From Chloroflexota bacterium (lineage in GTDB: Bacteria; Chloroflexota; Limnocylindria; Limnocylindrales; CSP1-4), in assembly GCA_016191395.1 (NCBI GenBank), contig JACPOS010000021.1, positions 1 to 49,411 of the forward strand: DNA of 49,411 nucleotides. The letters are read 5' to 3'. The notes beneath the pieces were generated by a model. It saw nothing but the letters and a program-made list of their open reading frames with translations, had not been told where the DNA came from and did no database searches. Below are positions 39,891-49,351 of this stretch, one piece after another. Within the stretch, counting starts at the first letter, position 1, and every line of letters begins with the position of its first letter. Position numbers and translations under genes: made by a program.

Positions 39891-41981
39891 TCAGTGACCG
39901 GACGAGGAGTCGGCCTCGCGTTCCTTGCGATGCGTCTCGACGATCTTGTCGGCGAGGTGGGCGGGCATCTCGTCGTACCGGTCCAGCGTGGAGGTGAAGG
40001 TGCCCCGGCCGCCGGTGATCGACTTCAGCTCCGTGGCGTACGTGAACAACTCCGACTGCGGGACCTGCGCGTTGATGACCTGCATGCCGTCGCTGGTGTC
40101 CATGCCCAGGACCCGCCCGCGGCGCCCGTTGAGGTCGCGGTTGACCTCGCCGAGGAATGCCTCGGGGACGCGGATGGCGACGTTCATGATCGGCTCCAGC
40201 AGGACCGGCTTGGCCGCGAGGATGCCGTCCTTGAGCGCCATGGAGGCCGCGATCTTGAACGACAGCTCGTTCGAGTCCACCGTGTGGAAGGAGCCGTCGT
40301 ACAGCGTCGCCTTGAAGTCGGACAGGGGATAGCCCGCGAAGACACCTTCCGCGGCGGTCTCGCGGATGCCCTTCTCCACGCCCGGGAAGAAGTTGCGCGG
40401 GACGGAGCCGCCGACGACCTTCTCCGCGAACTCCACCCCGCCACCCGGGTTCGGCTCGATCTCGATCCAGACGTCCCCGAACATGCCGTGGCCGCCGGTC
40501 TGCTTCTTGTAGCGGCCGTGGGCGTTCGCCTTGCCACGAATGGACTCGCGGTACGGCACGCGCGGCGTGTGGGTCACGATCGCGGCGCCGAACTTGCGCT
40601 TGAGGCGCTCGATGATCACCGCCGCCTGGGCATCGCCCAGGGTGCGCAGGATCTGCTCGCCGGCGTCGCTCCGCTCGACCCGCGCGGACGGCTCCTCCTC
40701 CAGCATCCGCTGGAGCGCGGGCCCCATCTTGTCCAGGTCCGTCTTCGTCTGGGGCTCGATGGCCATGATCAGGGTCGGCTCGGGGAAGCTGAGCGGTGGG
40801 AGCGTGAACGGCCGCTCCTTCGCCGAGAGCGTGTCGCCGGTGGCCGTCACCGCCAGCTTCGCCACGGCGCCGATCTCGCCGGCCTTGAGCTCCGCGGTGG
40901 GCTCCTGCTCCTTGCCGTGCAGCAGGAGCAGCTGGCCCAGGCGCTCCTCGGTGGCGCGGGCGGCGTTCCAGGCATGCCCCTGCGAATGGAGCGTGCCGGA
41001 CAGGACGCGGACGTACGTCAGCCGGCCCACGAACGGATCGGCGGCGGTCTTGAAGACGCGGACGAGGAGCGGCCCGTTCGGATCCGGCGCGACGTCGACC
41101 GCGGCGCCACTCTTGTCTGCTGCCTTCGCGGGCCCCTCGTCGGCGGGGGAGGGGAGATAGCGGACGACCGCGTCCAGGAGGGCCTGGAGCCCGATCCCGG
41201 TGGTCGCGCTGCCGACGAGCACGGGGGCGAGAATCGAATCCTTCACGCCCTTGCGCAGGCACTTCTCCAGCTCCGGGTCGGAGATCTCCTCACCCTCGAG
41301 GTACTTGGTCAGGACGTCGTCGTCCGCCTCGGCCGCGGCCTCCAGGAGCTGGTCGCGGCGACGCGCCACCTCGTCGGCCATGCTCGCCGGGATGGCGGTC
41401 TCGACCTCCTTGCCGCCCTGCCACGTATACGCCTTGCGATGGACGAGGTCCACGTATCCCGTGAAGTCGTGCGCGGCGCCGATGGCCAGGTGGAGTGGCG
41501 CGATCTTGTTGCCGAAGGCCGCCCGGAGCGCATCCAGCGCGCGCGTGGGATCGGCGTTCTCCTTGTCGCACTTGGTGATGAGGAAGCACGCCGCCGTATT
41601 CGTGTTCCGGGCCAGCGCCACCGCCTGCTCCAGGCCGGCCTCCACGCCGCCGGTCGCGTCGGTCACGAGGATCGCCCCATCCGCGGCCTCGAAGCCGGAG
41701 ATCACCTCGGCGACGAAGTCCAGGTAACCGGGGGTGTCGAGGAGGGTGACCCGCGTCCCGTCCGCCTCGAACGTCGCGACCGCGAGGCTGAGCGACTCGC
41801 GCCGCTTCTGCTCCTCGGGCTCGAAATCGAGATGGGAGGTCCCGTCATCGACCTTGCCGAGGCGGCTGACGGCGTTTGCGCGATGGAGGAGCTGTTCGCC
41901 GAGCGTCGTCTTGCCGGCACCCGCGTGCCCGGCCAGGACGACGCTCCGAAGGTGGGGGAGGTCGATGTTCCTTGTGGTCAT
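39891..41981 (-). CDS. EF-G-like translational GTPase (second EF-G paralogue type)
   Basis: 696 residues from ATG 41981, after a GAGGAT site. Domains I-V of the EF-G superfamily are in order. P-loop GHAGAGKT (18-25), G3 LDTPGYLDF, and domain IV/V segments (RVPYRESIRGKANAHGRYKKQTGG; EPIMNVAIRVPEAFLGEVNRDLNGRRG) match EF-G-like proteins related to EF-G2. The guanine-specificity motif is TKCD (T136 to D139) where NKxD is usual. Such paralogues are not the main elongation factor; roles in stress, ribosome recycling or protection have been suggested. Its promoter (TATGAT, 42035-42030) is back-to-back with that of yebC. Confidence 0.85.
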   Translation of the reverse strand: MTTRNIDLPHLRSVVLAGHAGAGKTTLGEQLLHRANAVSRLGKVDDGTSHLDFEPEEQKRRESLSLAVATFEADGTRVTLLDTPGYLDFVAEVISGFEAADGAILVTDATGGVEAGLEQAVALARNTNTAACFLITKCDKENADPTRALDALRAAFGNKIAPLHLAIGAAHDFTGYVDLVHRKAYTWQGGKEVETAIPASMADEVARRRDQLLEAAAEADDDVLTKYLEGEEISDPELEKCLRKGVKDSILAPVLVGSATTGIGLQALLDAVVRYLPSPADEGPAKAADKSGAAVDVAPDPNGPLLVRVFKTAADPFVGRLTYVRVLSGTLHSQGHAWNAARATEERLGQLLLLHGKEQEPTAELKAGEIGAVAKLAVTATGDTLSAKERPFTLPPLSFPEPTLIMAIEPQTKTDLDKMGPALQRMLEEEPSARVERSDAGEQILRTLGDAQAAVIIERLKRKFGAAIVTHTPRVPYRESIRGKANAHGRYKKQTGGHGMFGDVWIEIEPNPGGGVEFAEKVVGGSVPRNFFPGVEKGIRETAAEGVFAGYPLSDFKATLYDGSFHTVDSNELSFKIAASMALKDGILAAKPVLLEPIMNVAIRVPEAFLGEVNRDLNGRRGRVLGMDTSDGMQVINAQVPQSELFTYATELKSITGGRGTFTSTLDRYDEMPAHLADKIVETHRKEREADSSSGH

Positions 41982-42029
41982 GACCGTTCGATCCTCGTTC
42001 AGAAGGGCGGGTCGAAAGGGGGTCTGGCC

Positions 42030-42035
42030 ATCATA
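42030..42035 (-). promoter_or_regulatory. -10 hexamer of the EF-G-like gene
   Basis: TATGAT on the - strand, about 50 bases before the ATG at 41981. Only 6 bases separate it from the + strand TATACT of yebC. Confidence 0.4.
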
Positions 42036-42041
42036 GTCCGG

Positions 42042-42047
42042 TATACT
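42042..42047 (+). promoter_or_regulatory. -10 hexamer of yebC
   Basis: TATACT followed by CCCGCCCG and the ATG at 42056; member of the TCCCGCC group. Confidence 0.55.
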
Positions 42048-42055
42048 CCCGCCCG

Positions 42056-42808
42056 ATGTCAGGTCACTCCAAATGGTCGACGATCAAGCGTGCCAAGGGC
42101 GTCACGGACGCCAAGCGGAGCGCGGTCTTCACCAAGGTCGCACGGGAGATCAGCGTCGCCGCGCGCGCCGGCGGCGGTGATCCGGACGCGAACTACCGGC
42201 TGCGGCTCGCGGTCGACAAGGCACGCTCCGTGAACATGCCCATGGACAACATCAAGCGCGCCATCGACAAGGCGACGGGTGGCGGCGAGGCGGAAGTCTT
42301 CGAGGACATCGTGTACGAGGGCTACGGCCCCGGCGGCGTGGCGATCCTCATCGAGGCACAGACGGACAACAAGAACCGGACCGCGGCGGACGTCCGGGCG
42401 CTGTTCACCAAGGCCGGTGGCGCGCTGGCGGGCTCGGGCGCGGTCGCCTGGCAGTTCGAGCCGCGCGGCCTGATCACGATCCCCGCGAAGGGCCAAGATC
42501 CCGACGACGTCGCGTTGCTGGCGATCGACGCGGGCGCCGACGACGTGGACACGAGCGATTCGGACACCGTTGAGGTCTACACGACGCCCGGTGCCCTGGA
42601 GCAGGTCCGCAAGGCGCTGGGCACGGCCGGCGTCCCCGTGGAGCACGCCGAGAGCACCATGATCGCCAGGAACACCGTCGAGGTCGACGAGCATCGAGCG
42701 CGCCAGAACCTGAAGCTGGTGGAGGCGCTGGAGGACCTGGACGACGTCCAGCGCGTTACCGCCAACTTCGACATCCCCGAGGAGCTGTTCGCCGAGGTTG
42801 CTGGTTGA
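42056..42808 (+). CDS. yebC: YebC/PmpR/TACO1-family protein
   Basis: 250 residues; [21 protein letters not shown] at the start and [21 protein letters not shown] define the family over its full usual length. It was described as a transcription regulator and more recently as a factor aiding ribosomes at proline-rich stretches. It is 16 bases upstream of ruvC, the conserved yebC-ruvC-ruvA order. Transcript is probably leaderless. Confidence 0.95.
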   Translation: MSGHSKWSTIKRAKGVTDAKRSAVFTKVAREISVAARAGGGDPDANYRLRLAVDKARSVNMPMDNIKRAIDKATGGGEAEVFEDIVYEGYGPGGVAILIEAQTDNKNRTAADVRALFTKAGGALAGSGAVAWQFEPRGLITIPAKGQDPDDVALLAIDAGADDVDTSDSDTVEVYTTPGALEQVRKALGTAGVPVEHAESTMIARNTVEVDEHRARQNLKLVEALEDLDDVQRVTANFDIPEELFAEVAG

Positions 42809-42824
42809 TTCCTCGGGTCCCCGA

Positions 42825-43430
42825 ATGATCGTGCTGGGAATTGATCCCGGGACCGCGGCAATGGGCTACGGGATCGTCGAGGCGAAGAGCGGCCGCGTGC
42901 GCATGGTGGACGCCGGCACGCTGGTCACGAAGCCGGACGCCTCGCTCCCGGCGCGATTGCTCCAGATCCACGCGCTGCTCGACGAGCTGATCGCCCTGCA
43001 CCGCCCCGATCTGCTCGCCGTGGAGCGGCTGTTCTTCTCGCGCAACGTGCAGACCGCGTTCGCGGTGGGGCAGGCCCGTGGGGTGGTGCTGCTCGCGGCC
43101 GCGCAGGCGGAGGTGCCCGTACGGGAGGCCACGCCGAGCGAGGTCAAGCTTGCGGTCACCGGCTCCGGCCGCGCGGACAAGGAGCAGGTCGGGCGGATGG
43201 TCGCCGTCTGCCTGGGCCTCAAGGAGGCGCCGCGGCCTGACGACACGGCCGATGCCCTCGCGATCGCGATCTGGGCGGCCAACGCCGAGCGACCCGGCGC
43301 GACGGAGGGCCGCTCGGCCGTGCTGGATCGCGCGTCCGTGAACCCGATGACCTCGAACACGGGCGCCGGAAACAGCTACGAGCGCGCCGTGCGCGAGGCG
43401 CTCGCGCGCGAGAAGACCGGCAAAGCGTGA
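42825..43430 (+). CDS. ruvC: Crossover junction endodeoxyribonuclease RuvC
   Basis: 201 residues from ATG 42825; TTG at 42798 is a less likely alternative. Catalytic carboxylates D7 (GIDPGT), E67 (AVERLFF), D140 and D143 (PDDTADALA) align with those of E. coli RuvC. It cleaves Holliday junctions on a RuvA/RuvB complex. An additional C-terminal stretch of about 40 residues ([18 protein letters not shown]...) extends past the usual end. The stop overlaps the ruvA start (GTGA). Confidence 0.95.
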   Translation: MIVLGIDPGTAAMGYGIVEAKSGRVRMVDAGTLVTKPDASLPARLLQIHALLDELIALHRPDLLAVERLFFSRNVQTAFAVGQARGVVLLAAAQAEVPVREATPSEVKLAVTGSGRADKEQVGRMVAVCLGLKEAPRPDDTADALAIAIWAANAERPGATEGRSAVLDRASVNPMTSNTGAGNSYERAVREALAREKTGKA

Positions 43431-44020
43431 TCGCCTCGCTCGACGGCATCGTCGCGGCGGTCGCCTTCGACGCGCTCATCGTGGAGGTCGGGGGCGTTGG
43501 CTATCGGGTCTACGCCTCGCCGTCCGTGCTTGCGTCGGTGGCGCCGGGCGGCCGGCTCAAGCTGTTCACGCACCACGTCGTTCGCGAGGACCTGCAGGCG
43601 CTGTACGGGTTCCGCACCGCCGAGGAGCTCGGGTTCTTCGGGCTGCTGCTGACCGTGACCGGCGTGGGGCCCAAGGTGGCAATGGCCATCGTGGGCTCGC
43701 GGCCCGCTGCGGAGCTCCAGCTCGCGATCATGCAGCAGGACCAGGCGGTGTTGGTCTCGATCCCGGGCATCGGCAAGCGCCTCGCCGAGCGCGTGATCTT
43801 CGAGCTCAAGGAGAAGGTCGCCGCGGCGGGCGTTGCCGCCGGCGTGAGCGTGCTGGGCGGACCGGTTGCGGAGGGCGACGTCGTCGGCGCGCTGCAGGCA
43901 CTGGGCTACTCGCTGCCCGAGGCGCGCGAGGCGGCGCGCATCGGCCTGGGCATGGCCGGCGTGGGCGCATCACTCGAGGACCGCGTCAAGGCGGCGCTGC
44001 GGGTGCTCGCCCGCGACTAG
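43427..44020 (+). CDS. ruvA: Holliday junction DNA helicase subunit RuvA
   Basis: 197 residues from GTG 43427, overlapping ruv[27 protein letters not shown] forms the OB-fold, two helix-hairpin-helix segments follow ([24 protein letters not shown]), and a C-terminal domain III binds RuvB. It holds the four-way junction open. ruvB is not adjacent but lies 840 bases on, after a gene remnant and an opposite-strand gene. Confidence 0.95.
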   Translation: MIASLDGIVAAVAFDALIVEVGGVGYRVYASPSVLASVAPGGRLKLFTHHVVREDLQALYGFRTAEELGFFGLLLTVTGVGPKVAMAIVGSRPAAELQLAIMQQDQAVLVSIPGIGKRLAERVIFELKEKVAAAGVAAGVSVLGGPVAEGDVVGALQALGYSLPEAREAARIGLGMAGVGASLEDRVKAALRVLARD

Positions 44021-44133
44021 CGCCACGGACATCGGGCGTACGCTCGCCACAACGCCGTCGAACGTTCGGCGGGCCCGATTCGTCAGGAACAATATGGACG
44101 CGACACGCTGGGCGCGATGAACGGCAGGACGGC

Positions 44134-44523
44134 ATGACCGGCCGCGTCGGGGTCGCCTCGATCGACGTCGCTCGGCGAGCCGCGTTCGCTCGACTCGTGG
44201 ACGCGCAGCTCGACGCGTCCTACCGGATCGCGGGCGTGATCCTGGGCAGCGGCGGTGATGCCGAAGACGCTGCGCACGATGCAGTCGTCCGCGCGTGGCG
44301 GTCGTGCGGCACCCTCCGCGACGCCGCGAAGTTCGAGGCGTGGTTCCAGCGGGACGGACTCGGTCCGTTGCCGCGCATCTGGTGGACCCAGCGTGGCACC
44401 GCCATCTACTGGCTCGACGGGCGGGGCGGGCACATCGTGGAGGTCGCCTCGGGTCGGACGGTGGATCTGCCCGCGGCGGTCATCGGCTGCGACGACCTGC
44501 AGCGGCAACCGCTGCCGGGCTGA
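44134..44523 (+). pseudogene. ECF sigma factor region 2 joined to an unrelated tail
   Basis: 129 residues. Residues 13-72 (RRAAFARLVDAQLDASYRIAGV, then SGGDAEDAAHDAVVRAWRSC, KFEAWFQR) are the conserved region 2 of an extracytoplasmic-function sigma factor. After FQR the sequence changes to DGLGPLPRIWWTQRGTAIYWLDGRGG, which resembles the end of a different (possibly beta-propeller) protein. Region 4 is missing, so it cannot recognise -35 elements. The best explanation is an internal deletion that fused two neighbouring genes, leaving a remnant; a real short protein is possible but less likely. Confidence 0.5.
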
Positions 44524-44529
44524 CGCTGC

Positions 44530-44820
44530 CTACGGCCGGAACAGGTAGACGACGAGCGCGACCAGGAAGATCGGCAGGAGGAGCAGCGCGAAGCGTCGCG
44601 GGGTCTCGAGCTTGGGGTCGTCCGTGCGTCGGAACATCCAGGTCGCCGGCGGGCGCTGCTTGTACTTCGCGATGTACGCCCGGCTGTAGCGCACGCCGAG
44701 GAACCACAGGCTCACGCTCAGGACGGTGATGATCGCGAGGGCGAGGATGGCGAGGGGCTGCACGCGGCGGCTCCGATCGTCGGTACGGGCGGCAATCGTC
44801 GTCCATTCGGGATAGAACAT
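44530..44820 (-). CDS. Small two-helix membrane protein
   Basis: 96 residues from ATG 44820. Two hydrophobic segments, about 22-43 and 77-94, flank a basic loop with YSRAYIAKYKQRPPATWMFRRTDD. Unknown function. It is divergent from ruvB with a gap of only 39 bases, and convergent with the sigma remnant. A possible -10 (GCTATTCG) overlaps the ruvB one on the other strand. Confidence 0.6.
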   Translation of the reverse strand: MFYPEWTTIAARTDDRSRRVQPLAILALAIITVLSVSLWFLGVRYSRAYIAKYKQRPPATWMFRRTDDPKLETPRRFALLLLPIFLVALVVYLFRP

Positions 44821-44845
44821 CTGTACGAATAGCGCACGAACCTGC

Positions 44846-44851
44846 TATTCT
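44846..44851 (+). promoter_or_regulatory. Extended -10 of ruvB
   Basis: TGC-TATTCT ends 8 bases before ATG 44860; leaderless layout. Confidence 0.45.
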
Positions 44852-44859
44852 CACGGCCG

Positions 44860-45945
44860 ATGGTGGACGACGACCGGTCCCATATCCTCGCGGCTGACCT
44901 GCACGACGCGGACGTCGTCGTCGAGAGCTCACTGCGCCCGCGCAGCCTGGACGAGTACGTCGGCCAGCGCGAGGTCAAGGCCAACCTCTCCATCCTCCTG
45001 ACCGCGGCGCGGGCGAGGGGAGAAGCCGCGGATCACGTCCTCTTCTACGGTCCCCCGGGCCTCGGCAAGACGACCCTCGCGACGATCATCGCCCGCGAGC
45101 TCGGCGTGAACGTGCGCTACACCTCCGGGCCGGCAGTGGAGCGACCCGGCGATCTCGCCGCGGTGCTCACGAGCCTGGAGGAGCGCGACGTCCTGTTCAT
45201 CGACGAGATCCATCGCCTGAACCGCGCCGTGGAGGAGATCCTGTACCCGGCGATGGAGGACTTCGCGCTGGACGTGATGATCGGCAAGGGGCCCAGCGCG
45301 AGGTCGCTCCGGCTCAGCCTCAAGCCGTTCACGGTCATCGGCGCAACGACGCGTGCAGGCCGCATCTCGTCACCGCTGCGCGACAGGTTCGGCGCGACGT
45401 ACCGCCTGGACTTCTACGAGGAGTCGGAGCTGACGGAGATCGTGGATCGCTCGGCGCGAATCCTCGGCGTGGAGATCAACAAAGCCGCTGCCGTCGCCAT
45501 CGCCCGCCGCGGCCGCGGCACGCCGCGCATCGTCAACCGCCTGCTCAAGCGCGTTCGAGACCACGCGGAGGTTCACGGCGACGGGCGCGTGGACGAGCCC
45601 GCGGCCATCGAGGCGATGCGCCTGCTGGAGATCGACGACGCGGGCCTGGACGGGACGGATCGCAAGCTGCTCGCCGCGATCATCCAGAAGTTCGCATCCG
45701 GGCCGGTCGGGGTGGCATCGCTGGCCGCCGTCCTCTCCGAGGAGGTCGAGACGATCGAGGACGTCTACGAGCCGTACTTGCTCCGGCTGGGGTTCCTGGA
45801 CCGCACGCCGCAGGGCCGGATCGCCACGGAGGCCGCGCGCAACCACCTCGCGGCCCTCGGCTACGAGATCCCGCCGCCGCGCCGCGCGGAGCCGGAGATC
45901 GTGCCGCTGTGGGATGACCCGGGCTCGGGCGTCGGGAGCCCGTGA
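44860..45945 (+). CDS. ruvB: Holliday junction DNA helicase RuvB
   Basis: 361 residues. AAA+ ATPase with Walker A GPPGLGKT (64-71), Walker B LFIDEIHR (D115, E116), sensor 1 GATTRAG and a C-terminal winged-helix domain. Drives branch migration with RuvA. About 25 extra residues at the C-terminus are Pro/Glu-rich. Its stop overlaps the tgt start (GTGA), a conserved ruvB-tgt neighbourhood in many bacteria. Confidence 0.95.
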   Translation: MVDDDRSHILAADLHDADVVVESSLRPRSLDEYVGQREVKANLSILLTAARARGEAADHVLFYGPPGLGKTTLATIIARELGVNVRYTSGPAVERPGDLAAVLTSLEERDVLFIDEIHRLNRAVEEILYPAMEDFALDVMIGKGPSARSLRLSLKPFTVIGATTRAGRISSPLRDRFGATYRLDFYEESELTEIVDRSARILGVEINKAAAVAIARRGRGTPRIVNRLLKRVRDHAEVHGDGRVDEPAAIEAMRLLEIDDAGLDGTDRKLLAAIIQKFASGPVGVASLAAVLSEEVETIEDVYEPYLLRLGFLDRTPQGRIATEAARNHLAALGYEIPPPRRAEPEIVPLWDDPGSGVGSP

Positions 45946-47129
45946 CCTCCGTCGCCGTCTCGGGTCCGGCATCGTTCGAAGTCGTCGCCGCGGCACCGCC
46001 GGGTGGTGGGACCCGTGCCCGGCTGGGCCGGCTGACGCTGCCGCACGGCGTCGTGGAGACGCCCCAGTTCATGCCGGTCGGCACGAATGCCACGGTCAAG
46101 GCGCTGGACCCTGACGACCTGCGCACGGTCGGCGCGAGCATCGTCCTCTCCAACACGTACCACCTGTACCTCCGGCCGGGCCACGAGCGCATCCGGCGGC
46201 TCGGCGGGCTCCACCGGTTCATGGCCTGGGACCGGCCCATCCTCACCGATTCGGGCGGCTTCCAGGTCGTCTCGCTTGCGGACACGCGGACCATCGATGA
46301 CGACGGGGCGACGTTCCGGAGCCACCTCGACGGCTCCACCCACCACTTCACGCCGGAGAAGGCGATCGCCATCCAGGAGGCGCTCGGCGCGGACATCGCA
46401 GTGGCGTTCGACCACCCGGTCTACCCCTCGTCGGAGCGCGCGATCGTCGAGGACGCGACCGAACGGACGCATCGATGGGCGGAGCGGTCGCTCGCGTCCC
46501 ACCAGCGCGGGGGTCGGCGCGGCGAACAGGCGCTGTTCGGGGTGATCCAGGGTGGGCTGGATCTCGAGCTCCGGGAGCGGTCCACGCGGTTCATCGCCTC
46601 GATGCCGTTCGACGGCCTGAACATCGGCGGCCTCGCGGGCGACGAGACACCGGCTCAGCGTCGCGCCGCGCTCGACGTCGTCGTGCCGCTCCTCGCGGAC
46701 GATCCGCGGCCGCGCTACCTCATGGGCCTCGGCTCGCCGGCGGACCTGCTGGACGCGGTGGACCAGGGCATCGACCTGTTCGACTCGGTGCTGCCGTCGC
46801 GGGTCGCGCGGACCGGTCAGGTGTGGGTGCCCGGCGGCCGCCTGAACCTGCGCAACGCGATCCACCTGGACGACCCCGAGCCGATCGAGGACGGCTGTCC
46901 ATGCATTGCCTGCCGGCAGTTCTCGAGGGCCTACATGGCCCATCTCTTCCGGGCGAAAGAGCTCCTCGGATACCGGCTCGCAACTTGTCACAACCTGACC
47001 TTCACCTTAGACTTCATGGCCAGGATCCGAACCGCGCTTGCGGCCGGAAACCTCCCCGAATCGCTCGCCGACCTGCGCGTGCGTGCGGGCCGGAACACCC
47101 TCGGCGAAGTGCCAGGTGAGCCGGAGTGA
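45942..47129 (+). CDS. tgt: tRNA-guanine transglycosylase
   Basis: 395 residues from GTG 45942. Exchanges guanine-34 for preQ1 in tRNAs with GUN anticodons. General acid/base D103 (TDSGGFQ), nucleophile D281 ([11 protein letters not shown]) and zinc ligands CPCIACR with the histidine in LATCHNL fit the family. The rest of the queuosine pathway is not in this window. Confidence 0.95.
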   Translation: MTSVAVSGPASFEVVAAAPPGGGTRARLGRLTLPHGVVETPQFMPVGTNATVKALDPDDLRTVGASIVLSNTYHLYLRPGHERIRRLGGLHRFMAWDRPILTDSGGFQVVSLADTRTIDDDGATFRSHLDGSTHHFTPEKAIAIQEALGADIAVAFDHPVYPSSERAIVEDATERTHRWAERSLASHQRGGRRGEQALFGVIQGGLDLELRERSTRFIASMPFDGLNIGGLAGDETPAQRRAALDVVVPLLADDPRPRYLMGLGSPADLLDAVDQGIDLFDSVLPSRVARTGQVWVPGGRLNLRNAIHLDDPEPIEDGCPCIACRQFSRAYMAHLFRAKELLGYRLATCHNLTFTLDFMARIRTALAAGNLPESLADLRVRAGRNTLGEVPGEPE

Positions 47130-47171
47130 AGCGGCGACGGGTACCGTCCATGTACCGCGGAGGAAGCCTCG

Positions 47172-47339
47172 ATGGGCTCTCGGGATCGACCAAGCCGCGA
47201 AGCCAAGAAGAAGCCCAAGGACAAGTCGGCCGGGCTTCCGAAGGTGCAGCCGATGGCGGAGCCGCCGATGAACGTCGAGCTGATCCGCAAGCAGCGCAAG
47301 GCGCGCTGGGACGAGGGCGAGAATCGGGACGAGACCTGA
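47172..47339 (+). CDS. 55-residue basic protein between tgt and recA
   Basis: ATG at 47172 is 9 bases after a GGAGG site (47158-47163). The product has a Lys/Arg-rich N-terminus ([11 protein letters not shown]), a proline-rich middle (PMAEPPMN) and [21 protein letters not shown]. The clear ribosome-binding site and the orderly amino-acid pattern support a real gene, though the family is unknown. It is 37 bases upstream of recA and could be co-transcribed. Confidence 0.6.
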   Translation: MGSRDRPSREAKKKPKDKSAGLPKVQPMAEPPMNVELIRKQRKARWDEGENRDET

Positions 47340-47376
47340 TCGGTCGCGCCCGCATGGACAGGAGCGTGACGCGACG

Positions 47377-48435
47377 ATGGCGGTAATGGAACGGAACGGC
47401 GAGAAGGCACTCGCAGATCGAGGACGAGCCGTCGACGCGGCGATCCTGACCATCGAGAAGCAGTTCGGGACCGGCTCCATCATGAAGCTGGGCGCGACCG
47501 CCCGGCAGCAGGTGGACTTCATCCCCACGGGCTCCATCGCGCTCGACCTGGCGCTCGGCGTGGGCGGCATCCCGCGCGGCCGGATCACGGAGATCTTCGG
47601 GCCTGAGTCGTCCGGCAAGACCACGGTCTGCCAGCACGTCATCGCCGAGGCCCAGCGCCGTGGCGGCGTGGCGGCGTTCATCGACGTCGAGCACGCGCTT
47701 GATCCCGGCTACGCCCGCGCCTGCGGCGTGAACGTGGACGAGCTCCTCGTCAGCCAGCCGGACACGGGCGAGCAGGCCCTGGAGATCACCGAGACCCTCA
47801 TCCGCTCCGGCGGAATCGACGTCGTCGTCGTCGATTCCGTCGCCGCTCTGGTGCCGCGCGCCGAGATCGAGGGCGAGATGGGCGACTCGTTCGTCGGCAT
47901 CCAGGCCCGGCTCATGAGCCAGGCCCTGCGCAAGCTCACGGGTGCCGTCAGCCGCTCCAACACCTCGCTCGTCTTCACGAACCAGCTGCGCGAGAAGATC
48001 GGCGTGATGTTCGGCAACCCGGAGACCACGCCGGGCGGCCGGGCACTGAAGTTCTATGCGAGCGTCCGCCTGGACATCCGCCGCGTCGAGACCATCAAGA
48101 GCGGCACGGACTCCGTCGGCAACCGGGTTCGCGTCAAGGTCGTGAAGAACAAGGTCGCACCGCCGTTCCGCGTCGCCGAGTTCGACGTCATGTACGGCGA
48201 GGGCATCTCCAAGGAGGGCGGCCTCCTGGACGTCGGCGTCGCGATGGACGTCGTCAACAAGACGGGCGCCTGGTTCACCTTCGCCGAGACCCGCCTCGGC
48301 CAGGGCCGCGAGGCATCCAAAGACTTCCTCCGCCAGAACCCACCGATCGCCGCAGAGATCGAATCTCGCATCCGCGCCAAGGTCTCCGGCGGAGATGTTG
48401 CTCTTCCGGTCGAAGGGATCGAGGAAGCGGAATAG
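47377..48435 (+). CDS. recA: Recombinase A
   Basis: 352 residues. Walker A GPESSGKT (75-82), DNA-binding loop L1/L2 region ([42 protein letters not shown]) and the C-terminal acidic end are typical. Forms filaments on single-stranded DNA and promotes LexA cleavage. Its ATG follows AGGAG by about 10 bases. recX follows. Confidence 0.97.
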   Translation: MAVMERNGEKALADRGRAVDAAILTIEKQFGTGSIMKLGATARQQVDFIPTGSIALDLALGVGGIPRGRITEIFGPESSGKTTVCQHVIAEAQRRGGVAAFIDVEHALDPGYARACGVNVDELLVSQPDTGEQALEITETLIRSGGIDVVVVDSVAALVPRAEIEGEMGDSFVGIQARLMSQALRKLTGAVSRSNTSLVFTNQLREKIGVMFGNPETTPGGRALKFYASVRLDIRRVETIKSGTDSVGNRVRVKVVKNKVAPPFRVAEFDVMYGEGISKEGGLLDVGVAMDVVNKTGAWFTFAETRLGQGREASKDFLRQNPPIAAEIESRIRAKVSGGDVALPVEGIEEAE

Positions 48436-48500
48436 CCCGTCGGCGCGAGGGGTTCAACGAGAAGCGGGAGCGGCTGGCCGCCGTCGACGACCCGGCGATC

Positions 48501-48992
48501 GTGCTCGAGGCGGCGCTGCGGTTCCTCGAGCCGCGTGAGCGCTCGATCGGCGAGGTTCGCCGAAGGCTCAGTCGCGTGGGCTATCGCGAGGAGCTGGTCG
48601 AAGGTTCGATTGCTCGTCTGATCGAGCTCGGAATGCTCGACGATCAGGCGTTCGCACGGACGTGGATCGAATCGCGGGATCGGGCGCGGCCGCGGGGCGA
48701 GCGCGCCCTGCGCTTCGAGCTGGCGCGCAAGGGGATCGACCGGCAGACCGCCGATCAGACGATCGCAGAACGCGCGGCCGAGCATCCGGAGGCGGACTCC
48801 GACGCTGCCGCGCGACTCCTCGCGCGCAACGCCGGGTCGCTGGATCGGGTGGGCGATCCGCGGGCTCGGCAGCAACGCGCCTATGCGCTTCTGGCTCGCA
48901 ACGGGTTCGATCCCGATGTCGCTGCGGCGGCTTCGCGCGCGATGGGGGCAGGATCGGACGACGCGGCGGACGAGGACCAAGCCGAGCCATAG
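48501..48992 (+). CDS. recX: Regulatory protein RecX
   Basis: Listed from GTG 48501 (163 residues), the first canonical start. FLEPRERSIGEVRRRLSRVGY and QAFARTWIESRDRARPRGERALRFEL are RecX signatures with three-helix repeats. The frame is open upstream, and the residues NEKRERLAAVDDPAIV look like a natural N-terminus, so the true start may be CTG 48474 or ATA 48432, which overlaps the recA stop (ATAG). RecX limits RecA filament growth. Confidence 0.85.
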   Translation: MLEAALRFLEPRERSIGEVRRRLSRVGYREELVEGSIARLIELGMLDDQAFARTWIESRDRARPRGERALRFELARKGIDRQTADQTIAERAAEHPEADSDAAARLLARNAGSLDRVGDPRARQQRAYALLARNGFDPDVAAAASRAMGAGSDDAADEDQAEP

Positions 48993-49004
48993 CGCCCAAT
49001 CGCC

Positions 49005-49286
49005 GTGCCCTTGGCCCGGCTTGGCGATAGGGGATGGGTCGCCGATGGGCTCAACGAGACCCACAACGCCTCGCCGAACGCGAAGATCTTCATCGTGGGC
49101 CAGTTCGGGCGCCCGTCCGTCGCGTTTATCAAGCAGCTCGTCGCCGCGGTGCCGGAGCAGAAAGCCGCCCTCGCCGGGGACGACGAATGTACGTTCTTCC
49201 TGGATGACGGGAGCCTCAACGAGCCGGGGTTCGTCAAGCTCACCGCTGCCATCGACGCCTACGAAGCCGAGTGTGAGCGGGCATGA
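49005..49286 (+). pseudogene. C-terminal fragment of an SGNH-like hydrolase, probable
   Basis: GTG at 49005 gives 93 residues. ASPNAKIFIVGQFGRPSVAF and FFLDDGSLNEPGFVKLTAAIDAY resemble the last part of secreted SGNH/GDSL hydrolases, but the N-terminal GDS motif and the rest are missing. There is no ribosome-binding site. Most likely a truncated remnant left after deletion; an unrelated small gene is possible. Confidence 0.4.
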
Positions 49287-49320
49287 AAGCTGCAGAGAGT
49301 TGAGCACGAAAAGTGCAGAG

Positions 49321-49351
49321 GCCCTCGGGGTGACCCGAGGGCTCCTTGTTT
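49321..49351 (+). terminator. Intrinsic terminator
   Basis: GCCCTCGGG-GTGA-CCCGAGGGC (49321-49342) followed by TCCTTGTTT. It would end the recA-recX transcript or that of the hydrolase remnant. Confidence 0.8.

Noticed and set aside
39741-42233. 830-codon open frame on the + strand opposite the EF-G-like gene
   Set aside because: Shadow of EF-G-like and aminotransferase genes; no family resemblance.
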